This document shows positions 12,296 through 13,732 of a stretch of 13,732 nucleotides of DNA, piece by piece; the first letter of the stretch is position 1, and each line of letters opens with the position of its first letter. Position numbers and translations under genes: made by a program. A model generated the notes under the pieces. It did no database searches. It was not told the DNA's origin and was given only the letters and a program-made list of their open reading frames with translations. The stretch is from Nitrospinaceae bacterium (GTDB taxonomy: Bacteria > Nitrospinota > Nitrospinia > Nitrospinales > VA-1): positions 1-13,732 of the forward strand of contig JAJDBI010000211.1 of NCBI GenBank assembly GCA_029261435.1. The letters run 5' to 3'.

Positions 12296-13732
12296 TTATC
12301 CTTTTTTCTCTTTTGATTTTTGTTTAGCGTCTTTTTGTTTTTCCATAGAATCTACCCGATCGCGAAGGGATTTGTTATCTTTCAACAAGTCATCTAGATC
12401 AGATCGTATTAACTTCATTTCGGCAGGCTTTTTAGCCGACTCAAACAGACGGACAATCGTTTCCTCTGACCTCCGTTTCAAACGACCGTCAGTTTCACCC
12501 TCTGCCAACTTCCTCAATGTGGGTATAGACGAGAGGTCTTCCAATTCGCCCATAGCCTGAATAGCAGCCAGTTTACCGCGAAATGTTGCGGAAGGCGTGC
12601 CTTGCGTTTCCCGGGCAAACCGCTTCAGGGTATTAATGGCTTCAGGCTTAAGATGTTCAAATCGTCCAGCCAGTTTTGCCAACCCCTGAATAGCAGAAAA
12701 CCTGCTTCCACGAGCCGCTCCATAATCTGCTCCCTGAAGCAACGTTGTCCACGCCTGTTCTTCCTCCAGATTGGCCAGAGCCCTGAATATTGCAGATCGC
12801 CCTATATCATTGTGCGAAGATCTTCCCAGAAAACTTTCCAGAAATGGCCTGCAGTTTTTTGCCTTGATTCGACCCAATGAGGACAATGCTCCTGCTTCCA
12901 CTCGATAAGAAGGGTCACCTTGAGCAATCTTTTTCAATGCCCGCGCAACTTTTTCATCATCCATAAACTCTCCCAATGCCTGAACGATACCTGCGCGAAT
13001 TTTTGCATCAGGACTATTCACAGCCTTGAGCAATCCATCCCGGGCAAACTCTCCACCTATTTCCCCTAAGGCTCTGGCAATGCGATTGGCCACACCCCAT
13101 TGAGTTTCTTTTTTGAGACACTGGCTCAGCACCTTGATATCTGAAAGTGAAGATTTGGCAGCAAGACTTTGAGCTGCCTCGATGCGCCCTATCGGGTCTT
13201 TATCTCGCTTCAACTGTTCATGCAAAAGAGAGCGGGAAACCTCCAACTTCACTTTTTTAGCCGGGCATTCGTAGTCCGGGTCCAGTCTGAAAAACAGCGG
13301 CTTGGATTTGAGGTGAAAGCTAAACTTTTCTTCTTTGTTTTTAATTTCCAGCGGAAACTTTTCACTGCCTCGTGAATAATAGAACTCAATTTTCAAAGGC
13401 AGTTTGAACAACAATTCCTCTTCCTTTTTCTCAGCCTTCTGGGTTTGTTTAACTGTTATCCCTGCCATATTTGAGGCCGCTCCCCATTGGTAGCCAACTT
13501 CAAGCATGGGATACCCACCGCGAAAAATCCATAGATCCATCCATTCGTCGAAGTTCTTTCCACTAGTCTCTTCCAAACACCGAACCAGATCCACCGTTTC
13601 AACCAATCCATACTCGTGGCGCCTGAGAAACAAGGCCAAGGCCTTACGGAACAGAGGTTCACCCACAAGGGATTTCAAATAATGCAGTCGTACTGCCCCT
13701 CCCGGATAAAGGTGTGCATCGAACAAGTCTAT
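12296..13732 (-). CDS. M1-family aminopeptidase with HEAT repeats (C-terminal part; N-terminus beyond the right edge)
   Basis: 478 residues are visible; the frame stays open through the last base and continues to the right, so the leading TTG is a normal Leu codon, not a start. Residues 1-75 are the end of an M1 catalytic domain: HLYPGGAVRLHYLKSLVGE carries the catalytic-type tyrosine (Y9), and SGKNFDEWMDLWIFRGGYP closes it. The HExxH zinc site would lie outside. A beta-rich segment follows (about 76-165), then about nine helical pairs of HEAT type (about 165-432; for example IRAGIVQALGEF, RVEAGALSSLGRI, RGKLAAIQAMGEL). The tail (about 437-478) is a short heptad stretch, LDDLLKDNKSLRDRVDSMEK, ending in a run of Lys/Glu. 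M1 enzymes cleave N-terminal residues; the HEAT solenoid and tail suggest protein binding. It is cotranscribed with the LRR gene. Confidence 0.9.
   Translation of the reverse strand: MDLFDAHLYPGGAVRLHYLKSLVGEPLFRKALALFLRRHEYGLVETVDLVRCLEETSGKNFDEWMDLWIFRGGYPMLEVGYQWGAASNMAGITVKQTQKAEKKEEELLFKLPLKIEFYYSRGSEKFPLEIKNKEEKFSFHLKSKPLFFRLDPDYECPAKKVKLEVSRSLLHEQLKRDKDPIGRIEAAQSLAAKSSLSDIKVLSQCLKKETQWGVANRIARALGEIGGEFARDGLLKAVNSPDAKIRAGIVQALGEFMDDEKVARALKKIAQGDPSYRVEAGALSSLGRIKAKNCRPFLESFLGRSSHNDIGRSAIFRALANLEEEQAWTTLLQGADYGAARGSRFSAIQGLAKLAGRFEHLKPEAINTLKRFARETQGTPSATFRGKLAAIQAMGELEDLSSIPTLRKLAEGETDGRLKRRSEETIVRLFESAKKPAEMKLIRSDLDDLLKDNKSLRDRVDSMEKQKDAKQKSKEKKG

Overview
This is a 13.7 kb window of bacterial chromosome with mostly housekeeping and regulatory genes, moderate GC content and AT-rich spacers. 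FlgM with a sigma-28 promoter means the organism makes flagella. A bifunctional Rel/SpoT, a zinc-ribbon L28, a DUF1858 redox-disulfide protein and a glycine-rich exported repeat protein would fit a deltaproteobacterial-like or Nitrospinota-type lineage, but I cannot fix the phylum from sequence alone. No tRNA, rRNA, CRISPR array, transposase or integrase was seen.

Left part (1-3400). The 5' part of a Sec-exported glycine-rich tandem-repeat protein runs leftward off the window. Behind it is an AT-rich spacer holding a duplicated element of about 55 bp. Next is a secreted protein of unknown function on the + strand, which converges on a leftward pair: a NUDIX hydrolase followed by an exported M28/glutaminyl-cyclase-like zinc enzyme.

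Middle part (3400-9006). flgM (+) is preceded by a near-consensus sigma-28 promoter and a leader that can fold. A small DUF1858 CxxC protein (-) and rpmB (+) diverge from an 82-bp spacer with a symmetric, possibly bidirectional promoter. rpmB overlaps the 3' end of rel/spoT (-) tail to tail by 8 bp. rel/spoT and recG (+) diverge, and rel/spoT has a good sigma-70 promoter.

Right part (9007-13732). A 342-bp spacer unusually rich in dyads precedes a 622-residue, probably helical, cytoplasmic protein that I do not recognise. A two-CBS-domain protein follows under its own candidate promoter. Converging from the right edge is a two-gene unit: the C-terminal part of an M1 aminopeptidase carrying HEAT repeats and a charged tail, then, 4 bp downstream, a small protein made of 27-residue leucine-rich repeats.

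The most original material is the 622-residue orphan with its dyad-rich upstream region, the aminopeptidase-HEAT plus LRR pair, and the control region of flgM. I did not find a recognisable new defence or mobile system.
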